Assembly: GCA_027491235.1 (NCBI GenBank)
Contig: JAIXWO010000021.1
Coordinates: forward strand, 124,001-188,000
Length of the DNA stretch: 64,000 nucleotides
Origin: Sphingomonadales bacterium
Lineage (GTDB): Bacteria > Pseudomonadota > Alphaproteobacteria > Sphingomonadales > Sphingomonadaceae
Direction of reading: 5' to 3'
The notes below the pieces were generated by a model, which was not told the DNA's origin, made no database searches, and saw only the letters and a program-made list of their open reading frames with translations. A program made the translations under genes and the position numbers. Shown here in pieces: positions 30,529 to 37,915 of the stretch (positions within the stretch are counted from its first letter, which is position 1; every line of letters begins with the position of its first letter).

Positions 30529-31445
30529 TGCAACGGACCGCCTTCATTTTCGGTCTGGGGCTCCTGCTTTCTGCCTGCGGAGACGCATCCGTCGCGCCCG
30601 TCCAAAAAGCATGCACGGGGCTGTCGGACGATAAGATGGTGTGGGTGCCGGGCGGCAGCTTTGTGATGGGCGATGATCCGCACTATCCGGAGGAAGGGCC
30701 ACCGCGCACCGTTTCCGTCAAAGGGTTTTGGATAGACGCGCACGAAGTGACCAACGCCCAGTTTGCGGCCTTTGTAAAAGCCACCGGCTATAAGACCATG
30801 GCCGAACGCGATCCGCCAAAGCTGGACGGCGCGCAGCCCGAAATGCTGAAGCCGGGGTCGGCTGTCTTCAATACCCCCTCTCAACAGGACCCAAGCTGGT
30901 GGCGCTGGGTGCCGGGCGCGCAGTGGCGGCATCCTTCAGGCCCGCAGGAGAGCATCGTCGGTCGGGACCATGAACCTGTGGTGCAGATCGCCTGGCAGGA
31001 TGCGGAGGCCTATGCGCGGTGGGCGGGCAAAGAATTGCCCAGCGAAGAGCAGTGGGAATATGCTGCCCGCGCCGGCAGAGCCGCGCTACCGGAGCCGCTT
31101 GATACCAAGGGCCAGCCACAGGCGAATTATTACCAAGGTGTCTTCCCCGTCAAAAACCTGAATAGCGATGGCTATATCGGCCGCGCGCCGGTCGGCTGTT
31201 TCAAGCCCAATGCATTTGGGCTGTACGATATGATCGGCAACGTCTGGGAATGGACCAGCGCCCGCGGTTCCCGCGCCGACGCGAGCGAACCGGTGAACGT
31301 CATCAAAGGCGGCTCCTACCTATGCGCTGCCAACTATTGCGCACGCTATCGTCCCGCCGCCCGCCAGTTTCAGGAACGCGGCCTAGGGACGGACCATATC
31401 GGGTTTCGGCTGGTGGACGGGACGAAGACGGGACCCGCGTCTTGA
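30525..31445 (+). CDS. lipoprotein formylglycine-generating enzyme (sulfatase activator)
   Basis: A 306-residue SUMF1/FGE-fold protein with a lipoprotein signal (FGLGLLLSAC, lipobox Cys about residue 19). The core begins MVWVPGGSFVMGDD, with YDMIGNVWEWTSA and GGSYLCAANYCARYRPAAR near the C-terminus. The CAANYC pair matches the two active-site Cys of FGE (the CxxxxC pair Cys336/Cys341 in human SUMF1). FGE oxidises the sulfatase Cys to formylglycine with O2 and copper. Lipid anchoring would place it outside the cytoplasm, near the exported sulfatase encoded on the other strand. It is translationally coupled to tetR. Confidence 0.85.
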   Translation: MMQRTAFIFGLGLLLSACGDASVAPVQKACTGLSDDKMVWVPGGSFVMGDDPHYPEEGPPRTVSVKGFWIDAHEVTNAQFAAFVKATGYKTMAERDPPKLDGAQPEMLKPGSAVFNTPSQQDPSWWRWVPGAQWRHPSGPQESIVGRDHEPVVQIAWQDAEAYARWAGKELPSEEQWEYAARAGRAALPEPLDTKGQPQANYYQGVFPVKNLNSDGYIGRAPVGCFKPNAFGLYDMIGNVWEWTSARGSRADASEPVNVIKGGSYLCAANYCARYRPAARQFQERGLGTDHIGFRLVDGTKTGPAS

Positions 31446-31504
31446 CCTGCCTTCAATGATATGACACGCATAGTGTCAAAATTACCAACCCTCGGAGAGA
31501 CAAA

Positions 31505-32401
31505 GTGAAAATCCTGCGCACACCTGATGCTGCCTTTGCGGAGATCCGCGATTTTCCCTTCGCGCCGCATTATCTGGACATCACTGATCCCGATGACGGC
31601 ACGCCGATGCGCGTCCATTATGTTGATGAAGGGCCGCGCAACGCCCCGATTGTGCTGATGATGCATGGGGAACCCAGCTGGTGCTACCTCTACCGTCACA
31701 TGATCGGCCCTGTCGTCGCAGCCGGGTTTCGCGTGATCGCGCCTGACCTGATCGGCTTTGGCAAATCAGACAAGCCAACGAAGAAATCTGACTATAGCTA
31801 TGCCCGCCATGTCGGCTGGATGCGCCAATGGGTCGAGGCGCTGGACCTCACAGGAATGACGCTCGTCTGTAAGGATTGGGGATCGCTGATCGGCCTGCGC
31901 CTTGTCTCAGAAATGCCGGACCGCTTTTCCGGCGTCGTGCTGTCCAATGGTGGCCTACCCGAAGGCGGCCCTGCCCCGCGCGCCTTTGCCATCTGGCGGG
32001 CCTTTGCGACATGGAGCCCCATTTTCCGGATTGGCAATATCGTGAACATGGGCACCAAACGCACGCTCAGCGCGGCGGAAATCGCGGCTTATGACGCGCC
32101 CTTCCCGAACAGCAGCTACAAAGCCGGCGCGCGCATCTTCCCCAGCTTCGTTCCGTTTGAGAATAACGTTGCCGTCCCGGATCAGAAGCGTGCCTGGCAA
32201 GTGTTTGACCAATGGGACAAGCCGTTCCTGTGCTGCTTCAGCGATGGTGACCCCGTGACGCGTGGCGGCGAAAGCCGTTTCATTGGCCGCGTCCCCGGCA
32301 CAGCTGGCCAACCCCACCGCACATTGAAGGGCGGGCATTTTGTTCAGGAAGACGATCCGCAAGGATTTGTGCAGGCCATTTTGGAGGTCGCAAAGCAATG
32401 A
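31505..32401 (+). CDS. haloalkane dehalogenase (HLD-I, DhlA/DhmA-like)
   Basis: A 298-residue alpha/beta hydrolase starting at GTG 31505 with GGAGAGACAAA upstream. It opens MKILRTPDAAF like DhmA/DhlA proteins. HGEPSW is at 54-59. The nucleophile is in VCKDWGSLIG with Asp124-Trp125, the same numbers as the nucleophile and halide-binding Trp of DhlA. The acid is probably the Asp in FSDGDPVTRG, and the base the His in KGGHFVQEDDP. It would hydrolyse a carbon-halogen bond to an alcohol in the cytosol. Its stop overlaps the next gene start. The substrate range is not readable. Confidence 0.88.
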   Translation: MKILRTPDAAFAEIRDFPFAPHYLDITDPDDGTPMRVHYVDEGPRNAPIVLMMHGEPSWCYLYRHMIGPVVAAGFRVIAPDLIGFGKSDKPTKKSDYSYARHVGWMRQWVEALDLTGMTLVCKDWGSLIGLRLVSEMPDRFSGVVLSNGGLPEGGPAPRAFAIWRAFATWSPIFRIGNIVNMGTKRTLSAAEIAAYDAPFPNSSYKAGARIFPSFVPFENNVAVPDQKRAWQVFDQWDKPFLCCFSDGDPVTRGGESRFIGRVPGTAGQPHRTLKGGHFVQEDDPQGFVQAILEVAKQ

Positions 32402-32811
32402 ACGTTACCAATCAGCTCGACCCCAGCCCGGAACAAGCCAAGGCCTTTTTCAGCGGCGAGGAAGACGGCCCGATGTGCATGGTCAACCTGCTCAAGTTCA
32501 AGGACAAGGCGACCTATGCCGATGGCTCTGAGCCTGACCTTTCGGGGCGCGACGCTTATCTTCGTTATGGCGCGGGGGTGCAGGCCTGTGTCGCAGCGGT
32601 TGGCGGCAAGGCCCGGTTTTCGGGCATGGTCACAGATCTGATGCTGGGTGAGGTGGACGAGCTTTGGGACATGGTCGCCATCGTCGAATACCCTTCCCGC
32701 GCGGCAATGCTCCAGATGGTGCAATCGCCGGAATATCAGGCCATCACCAAGCACCGGGATGCAGGGCTTGCCGGCCAATTGAACATCCGCACAAAGACCG
32801 TTGGCGGATAA
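32398..32811 (+). CDS. DUF1330 family protein
   Basis: A 137-residue soluble protein of the DUF1330 family, a small ferredoxin-like dimeric alpha-beta-barrel fold. Key region: GPMCMVNLLKFKDKATYADG, and a second half with SRAAMLQMVQSPEYQAI. Function is unknown. It overlaps the dehalogenase stop by 4 nt and is thus translationally coupled, which suggests a shared pathway. A membrane-anchored homologue is encoded at 28905-29537. Confidence 0.75.
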   Translation: MNVTNQLDPSPEQAKAFFSGEEDGPMCMVNLLKFKDKATYADGSEPDLSGRDAYLRYGAGVQACVAAVGGKARFSGMVTDLMLGEVDELWDMVAIVEYPSRAAMLQMVQSPEYQAITKHRDAGLAGQLNIRTKTVGG

Positions 32812-33155
32812 ACAAAAATAGCGCCTCCAACTGGATTGGCAGCCGCGAGCGCAGCGCAACTTCGACCACAAATGTCTGCCAATTGGCACATGTTGCGGAT
32901 CCTCATTTTTTGTAACCTCGTCTGTTGGCGGGGTGGCGTCCCTAATTGAAGTGGTTGTGGAGAGAGACGGCACATTGGCGCCAGCTTTTGAAACGTCGTC
33001 ATCTGGCTGAACCTGAGCGTAGCCGAAGCACTGTGCTTAGGTGTTAGGGCAAACTCGCTCCGGGCCGCCGCCCCCCTTTTGAGAGGGGGGACTCCTTGCC
33101 AAGGGGCCGATATGAAGTCCTCAAAGGCCTCAAGCGCCGGGGAAGAGGATAGCGA
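32812..33155. other. gene-free spacer of 344 bp between the dehalogenase block and the catabolic region
   Basis: No convincing coding frame. It holds a stretch (33007-33035) resembling the sphingomonad extragenic element with the core TGAACCTGAGCGTAG.CGAAG, and a C6-N8-G6 hairpin at 33071-33090 about 66 bp before the next start. The change from the sulfatase/dehalogenase genes to aromatic catabolism happens here, so it may be a junction. Confidence 0.5.
33071..33090. repeat. C6-N8-G6 inverted repeat, copy 1
   Basis: CCCCCC-TTTTGAGA-GGGGGG, preceded by CG. It begins 85 bp before the FAD hydroxylase start. Similar repeats with the same 8-nt spacer occur at 53822-53841 and 58935-58954. Confidence 0.6.
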
Positions 33156-34337
33156 ATGCCGCACATGATGGTTGACGCAGAAGTGCTAGTCTGCGGTGCG
33201 GGGCCGGTCGGCCTGACCTGCGCGTTCCTGCTGGCCGAAGCGGGGATGGCCGTGGCCTTGATCGATGCGGCTGAGGCGGTCGACACCTCACCCCGCGCTG
33301 CGTTCCACCATGGGCCGACAGCCCGCGCGCTCGAGCAGCTGGGCCTCATGGAAGATCTGGCGGAAAACGCGTTCATCGGCGGACAGACCGGGCATTGGGC
33401 GCCTGAGTTCGACTATTTGCGCAAGATCCGCTTCGACGGGATCATGGTCGGCCAAGATGCGATTTGCGATGTGCTGGTCCAGCGGCTGCGGGCGATGCCC
33501 AATGTCTCGCTCGCCATGGCCACCGAGCTGACCGCACTGCGCCAGGAGAGCGACAGAGTGGTGGTGCAACTGCGCGATGCAGGCGGGGAACGCAGCCTGA
33601 CTTGCCGTTGGCTGGTCGGCGCGGACGGCGCGCGGAGTGCGGTGCGGCGGACCTGCGGCATCGCTTTCGACGGACATACTTGGGCGGACCGGGTCTATGC
33701 CGCCAACATCGCCTGCGACCTTGCAGGGCAAGGGCTGGCCGACGCGCAGTTCCGCGCGGATCCGCGCAATTGGGCGGTGGTCGTCCGGCTCGATCGACAT
33801 GGCAACTGGCGCGTCGCGTTTGGCGATGACGGCAGCGAAGCTGTGGCCGACGAAATTGCAGGGGCGACCGCGCGCCTTGCCGAATTCATTCCGGGCGGCC
33901 TGCCGTTCGATCTGTTGCAACTCAGCCCCTATCGCACCCACCAGCGTGCCGCCTCGACAATGCGGCAGGACCGGGTGCTGCTGATCGGCGATGCCGCGCA
34001 CATCAGCGCGCCATGGGGCGGTCTTGGTCTAACCATGGGGTTCTGGGACGCGTTCGTGCTGGGCGATCTCTTGCCCGAAGTGGCGGCGGGGCGGATCGCG
34101 CCGGGCGCGCTTGACGCGTTCTCGCAAGAGCGGCTGCGGATCTTCAACGAGATCGTGTCGCCTGCGGTCTCGGAAAACCGCCGTATCCTGCAGGAAAGGG
34201 ACCCGGCGCGCCGCAGGGAGGACATTGCGCGGTTCGATGCGCTGGCGGATTCGTCGGAGATGCAGAAGGCTTTCGGTGAGATGTCACGCGCGTTCATCGG
34301 CGATCCGCTGGTGGAGAACTCGCGCTGGCTGGCGTGA
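33156..34337 (+). CDS. FAD-dependent aromatic hydroxylase (PHBH/UbiH family)
   Basis: A 393-residue class A flavoprotein monooxygenase. The N-terminal dinucleotide fold is VLVCGAGPVGLTCAFLLAEAG, the middle NAD(P)H/FAD motif is WLVGADGARSAVRR, and the C-terminal FAD motif is VLLIGDAAHISAPWGGLGLTMGF. It would hydroxylate a phenolic or aromatic substrate using NAD(P)H and O2. Length is typical for single-component hydroxylases. It stands alone on the plus strand, convergent with the KPR-like gene. The substrate is unknown. Confidence 0.85.
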   Translation: MPHMMVDAEVLVCGAGPVGLTCAFLLAEAGMAVALIDAAEAVDTSPRAAFHHGPTARALEQLGLMEDLAENAFIGGQTGHWAPEFDYLRKIRFDGIMVGQDAICDVLVQRLRAMPNVSLAMATELTALRQESDRVVVQLRDAGGERSLTCRWLVGADGARSAVRRTCGIAFDGHTWADRVYAANIACDLAGQGLADAQFRADPRNWAVVVRLDRHGNWRVAFGDDGSEAVADEIAGATARLAEFIPGGLPFDLLQLSPYRTHQRAASTMRQDRVLLIGDAAHISAPWGGLGLTMGFWDAFVLGDLLPEVAAGRIAPGALDAFSQERLRIFNEIVSPAVSENRRILQERDPARRREDIARFDALADSSEMQKAFGEMSRAFIGDPLVENSRWLA

Positions 34338-34379
34338 TTTAAGCATCGCCGGGCCGTTGGCATTGCCGGGCTCAGGTCA

Positions 34380-35297
34380 CTATCCCCGTGGTTCGCCCAT
34401 GCGGACCAGATCTGCGAGCATGCGGGTCGTGGGCGCAGATATGCCGGCCTGCTCAGCCATGCGCACAATGGCGCCGTTGATCGATTCGATCTCGGTACGG
34501 CGGCCGGCCAGCCGGTCCTGCAGCATTGAGGGCTTATGCGTGCGGTGATTGGCCAGCGCAAAATCGATCTTGGTGAGCACCCGCGCAGGATCGATGGGGA
34601 CGCCGAGCGCGATTGCGGTCGCAATCGTCTCTTCGGCGACGGCGGTGGCAATGCGGCGACCCTCGGGGCAATCTAGCCCGCCGACGGGCAGGCCTGTGAT
34701 CGTCGAAAGCGGATTGAGCGCGGCGTTGAAGGCGACCTTTTCCCAAACCGAGACGCGCACTTCGGGGTCAATCTCGGCATTGAGTGCGCCCCGGTTCAGT
34801 GCCTCGGCCACAGCATGGGCGTGGGCATGGGCGCGATCATTGGCACCGCCCAGCCAGATATGTCCTGCCCCATGCGAGGCAACCTGCGCCGGGCCTTCAA
34901 GATCTGCGGGAAAATCAGTCACGCCCCACAGGATGTGATCGGTGTCGAATACCTCTGCGATGGCTTCAACGTTGCCGAGGCCGTTCTGAAGCGTGAGGAC
35001 AGTTGGGTTGTGCGCCGCGAGGTGGGCGACCGAGCGGATGGCCGCCGCGCTGAACATGCCTTTGGTCATCAGCAGCACAAGATCGACCGGCCCCGCCACA
35101 TCCGCTGCAAGGCAGGCCCGGACCCGCGTTGTGGTTGTGCCGCTATCGTCGTGGAGCGTGATCCCTTCGCGCCCGATGACGTCGAGCCGCGCCTGATCAA
35201 CATCAACCACCTTTACATCGAGCCCGCCCGCCGCCAGCCGCGCCGCCAGAAAACAGCCCATGGCGCCAGCGCCGACAATCACGATCCTCGAAAGCAT
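34380..35297 (-). CDS. ketopantoate reductase-fold 2-hydroxyacid/2-oxoacid dehydrogenase
   Basis: A 305-residue protein of the ApbA/PanE superfamily. The N-terminal Rossmann motif is IVIVGAGAMGCFLAARLA. The conserved Lys is in WEKVAFNAALNPLSTITG, and the conserved Glu in RRTEIESINGAIV, matching the catalytic Lys176/Glu256 region of E. coli PanE. True PanE belongs to coenzyme A synthesis, but here the gene lies between catabolic genes. D-mandelate dehydrogenases of lactic acid bacteria belong to this fold, so a role on mandelate/benzoylformate next to the decarboxylase is plausible (inference). It is downstream of LysR and co-oriented with it. Confidence 0.8.
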   Translation of the reverse strand: MLSRIVIVGAGAMGCFLAARLAAGGLDVKVVDVDQARLDVIGREGITLHDDSGTTTTRVRACLAADVAGPVDLVLLMTKGMFSAAAIRSVAHLAAHNPTVLTLQNGLGNVEAIAEVFDTDHILWGVTDFPADLEGPAQVASHGAGHIWLGGANDRAHAHAHAVAEALNRGALNAEIDPEVRVSVWEKVAFNAALNPLSTITGLPVGGLDCPEGRRIATAVAEETIATAIALGVPIDPARVLTKIDFALANHRTHKPSMLQDRLAGRRTEIESINGAIVRMAEQAGISAPTTRMLADLVRMGEPRG

Positions 35298-35348
35298 AAC
35301 TCGGTTCCTCTCATATACGCGCGGTTGTTTCTGGATCGGCTTGGGGGG

Positions 35349-36239
35349 TCAAGTCCGCAGAGGTAAGTACGCCGCAAACTGCCGCGCGGCCTGCGGCAAG
35401 AGACCTGCTCGGCGGCGATAGAGCAGGACCTGCCGCTCAGTTTCCAGTGCAGGAACTGTAAGTTGCCGCATGGTCCCGCTGGCAAGGTGCGGCGCAACCA
35501 GTGGAGCCGGCAGCCAGCATAGCAAGCGGCTGGCGGCCGAAACTGCGACCATGCTCTCCACAGATGCGGTTTCGACGGGGACAGGCGGTGCGGAAAGGCC
35601 GAGCTCGCGGAACCGTGCTGCAAATTGGATCCGCGGCGTCGCGGACGGCCCCGGCATGACCCAGTTTTCCTTGGTGAGCTCTATCATGGAGGGGTGATCG
35701 CTGATCGGATTTTCAGCGGCGCAGAACACGCCGAACCGATCCGAATAGGCGCAGGTTCCCATTGCCTCGACCGCATCGGATTCGAGCCGCGATGCTGTCA
35801 CGACCAGCTCGAGTTTCCGGTCTAGCAGGGCGCTCAGCAGATCGCCGTCGGTCCCTTCGATCATTTCCACCGAAAGGTCGGGATATTCCTTGAGCAGCGT
35901 TGCGACAGCCTGGGTGACGAATGTGCGCATCACTGCCGCTACAGCGCCGATGCGCACCACCCCACGCCGAAGCCCGCGCAAGGCATCAAGCTGTTCCCGC
36001 GCGGCCTGCATCTCGAAAGCGAGGAGGCGCGCATGGTCGAGCAGGATTTCCCCCGCCGGGGTCAGGACCATGCCCTTGCTCTGCCGATCAAACAGGCGGT
36101 GGCCAAGGCGCTGTTCCATGCTCTGGATCATGCGGCTGAGCGAGGGCTGTGTGAGGTGGACGAGCGCTGCGGCGCGACCGAGGCTGCCGGTTTCGGTGAT
36201 GGCAAGAAAGGCCCGAAGTTGGCGTTCGTCGAAATCCAT
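35349..36239 (-). CDS. LysR-family transcriptional regulator
   Basis: A 296-residue LysR protein. The N-terminal winged helix-turn-helix is AFLAITETGSLGRAAALVHLTQPSLSRMIQSMEQRLGHRLFD (residues about 10-52, quoted only by its ends here as AFLAITETG to GHRLFD). A substrate-binding effector domain follows. It is divergent from the benzoylformate decarboxylase gene with a 105-bp shared control region containing the palindrome AATTGCAATT at 36266-36275. It likely controls the decarboxylase/dioxygenase operon and the KPR-like gene. Confidence 0.9.
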   Translation of the reverse strand: MDFDERQLRAFLAITETGSLGRAAALVHLTQPSLSRMIQSMEQRLGHRLFDRQSKGMVLTPAGEILLDHARLLAFEMQAAREQLDALRGLRRGVVRIGAVAAVMRTFVTQAVATLLKEYPDLSVEMIEGTDGDLLSALLDRKLELVVTASRLESDAVEAMGTCAYSDRFGVFCAAENPISDHPSMIELTKENWVMPGPSATPRIQFAARFRELGLSAPPVPVETASVESMVAVSAASRLLCWLPAPLVAPHLASGTMRQLTVPALETERQVLLYRRRAGLLPQAARQFAAYLPLRT

Positions 36240-36265
36240 GCGTTACACGTATGCCTTTTAGCCGA

Positions 36266-36275
36266 AATTGCAATT
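36266..36275. promoter_or_regulatory. palindrome in the LysR/decarboxylase divergent region
   Basis: A perfect 10-bp palindrome AATTGCAATT in the intergenic region, 27 bp from the LysR start. It may be part of the LysR binding site. No canonical T-N11-A box was assigned. Confidence 0.35.
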
Positions 36276-36344
36276 GCAGCTATGGAAAAGACGGGGCACT
36301 CTGTCTGCGAGGGTCGCCACGAGGCAGGCCCGCGGGGAGAGACC

Positions 36345-37901
36345 ATGCCAACCGTTCGCGAAATCACCATCGGCCTGCTGCGCGAGTTGGGCATGACAAC
36401 AATCTTCGGCAATCCCGGATCGACCGAACTGCCGATGTTCCGCGATTTTCCCGAAGACTTCCGCTATGTGATGGGCCTTCAAGAAAGCGTCGTGCTGGGC
36501 ATGGCGGACGGCTTTGCGCAAGGCACGCGCAATGCGGCCATCGTCAACCTCCACAGCTCAGCAGGCGTAGGCCATTCGCTCGGCAACCTGTTCACAGCTT
36601 ACAAGAACCAGACCCCGCTGGTGGTGACAGCGGGGCAGCAGGCGCGCTCGATTTTGCCTTACGAGCCGTTTCTGTTTGCCGAGCGGGCAATCGAGTTTCC
36701 GCAGCCTTTTGTGAAGTGGTCCTGTGAGCCGGCGCGGGCGCAGGATGTGCCGGCGGCGATTGCGCGCGCTTACGCCGTGGCGATGGAGCCACCCTATGGT
36801 CCGACGTTCGTTTCGATTCCAATTGATGACTGGGACCAGCCGGGCGAGCCCTTCACCGCGCGCCGCATCCACGCCGCGCGTGCGCCCGACCGCGCTGCCT
36901 TGGCTGAATGCGCTGAAGCCTTGGGCAAAGCCGCCCGTCCAGCGCTGGTGGTGGGGGCAGGCGTCGCGCGTGACGGGGCGTGGGACGAGGTGATTGCGCT
37001 CGCCGAGAAGCACCAGGCCGCCGTCTGGGTCGCACCGATGTCAGCCCGGTGCAGCTTTCCGGAAAACCACCCGCTGTTCGCTGGGTTCCTGACGGCAGGG
37101 CGCGAGGCGATTGTGGCGCAGCTCTCCGGCCGAGATTTTGTGCTGGCGCTGGGCGGTCCGATGAACCTTTACCATGTCGAAGGGCACGGACCGCATATCG
37201 CGGAAGGTACTGATGTCTGGCTGATCGGCGACAACCATGTTCATGCCGCATGGGCTCCAGTCGGTTCGGCGATTGTCGCCAATACCCGGCAGGCGCTGGG
37301 GCTGCTGCTGGAAAGCGGCCCCGCACCCACGCGGACAGCGCCGGAACCGAAGGTGCTGCCGCCGATACTCGATGGTTCGGCAATGACGGATTCCTATGTG
37401 CTGCAGCAGCTCGCCGCGTTGCGCCGCCCGAACAGCGTGATCGTCGAGGAAGCACCTTCGACGCGCGGGACGATGCACGACTATCTGCCGATCGTGGTGA
37501 AGGATACGTTCTACACCTGCGCCAGTGGCGGGCTGGGACACGGCCTGCCTGCTGCAATCGGCATGGCGCTGGCTCGGCCTGACGAAAAGGTGATCGCGGT
37601 GCTGGGCGACGGATCATCGATGTACGCCATTCAGGGGCTCCACGCAGCCGCGCAACTGGGCGTGGCGGTCAGCTTCATCATCCTGAAGAACCGGCGCTAC
37701 GAGGCCTTGCACAGCTTCGGGCGGTTGTTCGGCTTGCAGACATTGGTGGGGACGCAGTTCCCCGAGCTCGACTTTTGCGCGCTTGCCGCAGGGCATGGTA
37801 TTGAGGGGCGCAGCGCGGCCGATGCGGCATCGCTTGATGCGGCGCTGCAATGGTCGCTGGCGGCGGACGGGCCGACGCTGGTCGAAGCGGTCATCGATTG
37901 A
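36345..37901 (+). CDS. mdlC: benzoylformate decarboxylase (ThDP-dependent)
   Basis: A 518-residue ThDP enzyme that decarboxylates benzoylformate (phenylglyoxylate) or a ring-substituted form to the aldehyde. Ser26 (NPGSTELPMF), Glu47 (LQESVVLGMADG) and His70 (NLHSSAGVGHS) fall at exactly the residue numbers of the P. putida benzoylformate decarboxylase active site; His277 in MNLYHVEGH corresponds to His281. The ThDP motif GDGSSMYAIQGLHAAAQLG with a downstream KN is present. ATG 36345 has GGGGAGAGACC upstream. It is 14 bp from the Rieske alpha gene, so probably one operon. Confidence 0.9.
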   Translation: MPTVREITIGLLRELGMTTIFGNPGSTELPMFRDFPEDFRYVMGLQESVVLGMADGFAQGTRNAAIVNLHSSAGVGHSLGNLFTAYKNQTPLVVTAGQQARSILPYEPFLFAERAIEFPQPFVKWSCEPARAQDVPAAIARAYAVAMEPPYGPTFVSIPIDDWDQPGEPFTARRIHAARAPDRAALAECAEALGKAARPALVVGAGVARDGAWDEVIALAEKHQAAVWVAPMSARCSFPENHPLFAGFLTAGREAIVAQLSGRDFVLALGGPMNLYHVEGHGPHIAEGTDVWLIGDNHVHAAWAPVGSAIVANTRQALGLLLESGPAPTRTAPEPKVLPPILDGSAMTDSYVLQQLAALRRPNSVIVEEAPSTRGTMHDYLPIVVKDTFYTCASGGLGHGLPAAIGMALARPDEKVIAVLGDGSSMYAIQGLHAAAQLGVAVSFIILKNRRYEALHSFGRLFGLQTLVGTQFPELDFCALAAGHGIEGRSAADAASLDAALQWSLAADGPTLVEAVID

Positions 37902-37915
37902 GGAAGGGCGAGACC

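Noticed and set aside
33007..33035. A stretch similar to the sphingomonad extragenic element around TGAACCTGAGCGTAGCCGAA.
   Set aside because: Only one partial copy was seen in the window, so it cannot be called a repeat here; it is recorded only within the spacer entry.
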